From: Cesiribacteraceae bacterium YIM B00369
GTDB taxonomy: Bacteria > Bacteroidota > Bacteroidia > Cytophagales > Cyclobacteriaceae
DNA: 64,000 nucleotides
Assembly: GCA_017948555.1 (NCBI GenBank)
Contig: JAFMYY010000006.1
Location: 185,754 to 249,753, forward strand
Reading direction: 5' to 3'
Part shown: positions 62,025-64,000 of the stretch, one piece after another
Numbering within the stretch: position 1 is the first letter of the stretch
Layout of the letters: each line of letters opens with the position of its first letter
Translations under genes and position numbers: made by a program
The notes under the pieces: generated by a model
What the model was told of the DNA's origin: nothing
Database searches by the model: none
Seen by the model: the letters and a program-made list of their open reading frames with translations, nothing else

Positions 62025-63425
62025 ATGCAATACGATGTAACAGTTATTGGTTCAGGTCCTGGTGGATATGTAGCCGCAATTCGTTGTGCACAGCTGGGAT
62101 TGAAAACCGCACTGATCGAAAAATATAACTCTCTGGGAGGAACCTGCCTGAATGTAGGTTGCATTCCGTCAAAAGCATTGCTCGATTCTTCGGAGCATTA
62201 TCACAATGCCGCTCATACTTTTAAAGAGCATGGAATTGATCTGGAAAATCTTAAGGTAAACTTTTCGCAAATGATAAAGCGGAAAGGAGAAGTGGTAAGC
62301 CAGACAGTTCAGGGAATTGAATTCCTGATGAAGAAGAATAAAATAGATGTAAAAACAGGGGTAGGATCTTTTGTGGATAAAAACACAATAAAAATAACCT
62401 CCGAGGGTGGTGAGGAAGAGCAGATTACTACTAAAAATACAATTATAGCTACCGGTTCCAAGCCGGGGACACTGCCATTCATTAAGCTTGATAAGGACAG
62501 AATAATTACATCTACCGAAGCATTAGAGCTGAAAGAAGTTCCTAAGCACCTTATTGTAATAGGTGGGGGTGTAATCGGGCTGGAACTGGGTTCAGTGTAT
62601 AGCCGCATTGGATCGGAAGTGACTGTGGTGGAATACATGGATCGTCTGATTCCCGGAATGGATGGAACAATGGGTAAGGAGTTGCAGAAAGTTTTAAAGA
62701 AGCAGGGCCTGAAATTCCATTTAAGTACCAAAGTGACCTCTGTAGAGCGCCAGGGAGATGAGGTAGTGGTAAAAGCAGAAAACAAAAAGGGTGAACCTGT
62801 GGAGCTGAAAGGTGATTATTGCCTTGTCTCTGTAGGTCGAATTCCATTTACCAAAGGTCTCGGATTGGAAAATGTAGGTGTTAAAACTGATAAAGCGGGA
62901 AGGATTGAGGCAGATGAGCACCTGAGAACAGGGGTGGAAGGTATTTATGCTATTGGTGATGTGGTGAAAGGTGCAATGTTAGCCCATAAAGCAGAAGAAG
63001 AGGGGGTATATGTAGCGGAAACCATAGCAGGGCAGAAGCCTCATATCAATTACCTGCTCATTCCGGGTGTAGTATATACGTGGCCGGAAGTTGCGGGTGT
63101 GGGGTATACAGAGGAGCAGTTAAAAGAACAGGGAAGAGCAGTTAAAACCGGGTCGTTCCCGTTTAAAGCTTCAGGCCGTGCCCGTGCCTCAATGGACCTG
63201 GACGGATTGGTTAAAGTTCTTGCCGATAAAGAGACTGATGAAATACTGGGCGTGCACATGATAGGTCCGCGTGCGGCAGACATGATTGCTGAAGCTGTGG
63301 TGGCGATGGAATTCCGGGCATCTGCAGAGGATATTGCCAGAATGAGTCATGCTCACCCTACTTTTACTGAAGCTATAAAAGAGGCCTGCCTGGCTGCTTC
63401 AGATAACAGAGCTTTACATATTTAA
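62025..63425 (+). CDS. lpdA: Dihydrolipoyl dehydrogenase (E3)
   Basis: E3 reoxidises the lipoyl groups of E2 with FAD and NAD. The FAD loop GSGPGGYVAAIRCAQLG opens the protein; the redox pair is C41 and C46 in GGTCLNVGCIPSKAL. The NAD loop is IGGGVIGLELGSVYSRIG, and the C-terminal HAHPTFTEAIKEA carries the catalytic His-Glu pair. The 466 residues are normal. It lies behind a terminator, so it has an own promoter and may also serve other complexes. Confidence 0.97.
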   Translation: MQYDVTVIGSGPGGYVAAIRCAQLGLKTALIEKYNSLGGTCLNVGCIPSKALLDSSEHYHNAAHTFKEHGIDLENLKVNFSQMIKRKGEVVSQTVQGIEFLMKKNKIDVKTGVGSFVDKNTIKITSEGGEEEQITTKNTIIATGSKPGTLPFIKLDKDRIITSTEALELKEVPKHLIVIGGGVIGLELGSVYSRIGSEVTVVEYMDRLIPGMDGTMGKELQKVLKKQGLKFHLSTKVTSVERQGDEVVVKAENKKGEPVELKGDYCLVSVGRIPFTKGLGLENVGVKTDKAGRIEADEHLRTGVEGIYAIGDVVKGAMLAHKAEEEGVYVAETIAGQKPHINYLLIPGVVYTWPEVAGVGYTEEQLKEQGRAVKTGSFPFKASGRARASMDLDGLVKVLADKETDEILGVHMIGPRAADMIAEAVVAMEFRASAEDIARMSHAHPTFTEAIKEACLAASDNRALHI

Positions 63426-63465
63426 ACACATAGGCATTAGGAGTTCCTGCTAAGCAGGGAACAAC

Positions 63466-63500
63466 AAAAATCCGGAGGGTAAAAATCTTCCGGATTTTTT
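63466..63500 (+). terminator. Terminator after lpdA
   Basis: AAAAATCCGGA at 63466-63476 pairs with TCCGGATTTTT at 63489-63499, and more T follow. Confidence 0.85.
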
Positions 63501-63966
63501 TATGCTGTTTTAGCGGGAGAAAAGGGGGGGGTGCAGTAATAATATTCTGTTAACAATTCCTTAACCGGAATAAAGGGTGTTGAAAAAGAGAAGCGGCAGA
63601 AAGCAAGCGGAGGCAGGGAAATTAACTTTAGCAGCGGGCTTGTTAAACTAAAATAGCCGCCGTATGTTTGCACTCCCAATCGAGGGAAAAGGCAGTGAGT
63701 GGTAACAAATTTGCAGCTAAAATTTATTGAATTCTTTTCTGAAGCTAAAGCAGGGAAATAATTTACACCGGCAGGGAACTTCCGGAAGGGTTATTTCAGT
63801 TATGCAAAGCCGGCTGCTCAAAAGGAGCTACAAATAAACCTTCAGAGGTTTTGAGAAGCGCCTTTAAGGATTGCAAATAAGCTTTTAATAGAGCCTAACC
63901 TGCAGAGTAGTATTATTAGCTAAAGAATAAAGGCAGAAAAAAAGAAACAAAAATTCAGCATCAGAG

Positions 63967-63997
63967 TTTGCACGAATCAAAAGTTTCTCTACCTTTG
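63967..63997 (+). promoter_or_regulatory. Consensus Bacteroidetes promoter for a gene beyond the window
   Basis: TTTG at 63967-63970, a 19-base spacer and TACCTTTG at 63990-63997 match the consensus on both boxes and spacing. The gene it drives lies beyond position 64000 and cannot be named. Confidence 0.75.
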
Positions 63998-64000
63998 CAC

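Larger units (their letters stand above)
63426..64000. other. Intergenic region at the right edge
   Basis: No gene is visible in these 575 bases. They carry the terminator of lpdA at 63466-63500 and a consensus promoter at 63967-63997 that points out of the window. Confidence 0.6.

Overview
The window looks like a chromosomal segment of a Bacteroidota bacterium, most likely of the order Cytophagales. Several independent signs agree. Promoters fit the Bacteroidetes pattern (TTTG, about 19 bases, TAnnTTTG). There is a protein with a type IX secretion C-terminal sorting domain, lipoproteins of Bacteroidetes type, DUF4270 and DUF4136 proteins, a bacterial geranylgeranylglyceryl phosphate synthase, an N-terminal-only GlgA homologue beside panC, and a SecA with a large insertion. 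I see no rRNA, tRNA, CRISPR array, insertion sequence or prophage. The content is mostly housekeeping, with a few accessory islands.

Layout. 1-3.8 kb: the end of an MtfA-like peptidase, a PAP2 phosphatase, a 2OG-Fe(II) oxygenase, an unknown exported protein and a pseudouridine synthase. 3.9-6.7 kb: rplM-rpsI-rpsB and tsf, closed by a perfect 29-bp inverted repeat. 6.7-11.5 kb: an acyltransferase, a UmuD-like protein lacking its catalytic serine, a CAP-domain protein, a divergent PRPP synthetase and a membrane hydrolase. 12-16.2 kb: an AraC regulator with a degenerate HMA-like domain, a DUF3299-like protein, two coiled-coil lipoproteins, a cytochrome c lipoprotein, a SCO1-like copper chaperone and HemJ. 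This group suggests respiratory cofactor assembly. 16.2-25.6 kb: MOSC protein, T9SS-secreted LVIVD/PKD protein, three arsenosugar-pathway genes without ArsM, an SDR, a FecCD-type ABC pair and a YkgJ-family protein.

25.9-36.7 kb: lipoprotein, MarC, P-loop kinase, acyltransferase 3 and Mqo, then the minus-strand run GlgA-like, DUF4270 and glmS. 36.8-41.6 kb: panC-panD, a flippase-like protein, a heptose adenylyltransferase, a YugP-type peptidase and an acyl-CoA dehydrogenase. 41.7-49.3 kb: AraC regulator, GGGP synthase, two membrane/stress proteins, divergent Na/Pi and PiT-like transporters, an M20 amidohydrolase and a SPOR lipoprotein. 49.5-57.1 kb: secA, dapF, then the rpsP-rimM-trmD-rplS group. 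57.4-63.4 kb: sucA, sucB and lpdA, encoding a whole 2-oxoglutarate dehydrogenase complex.

The least explained signals are these: a GC-rich, foldable segment ending in its own terminator between rplS and dapF (a possible small RNA); a terminator hairpin holding a possible start codon of the DUF4270 gene in its loop; and a set of family members that have lost key residues (UmuD-like, HMA-like AraC, GlgA-like, SecA tail). No clearly new multi-gene defence or mobile system is visible.
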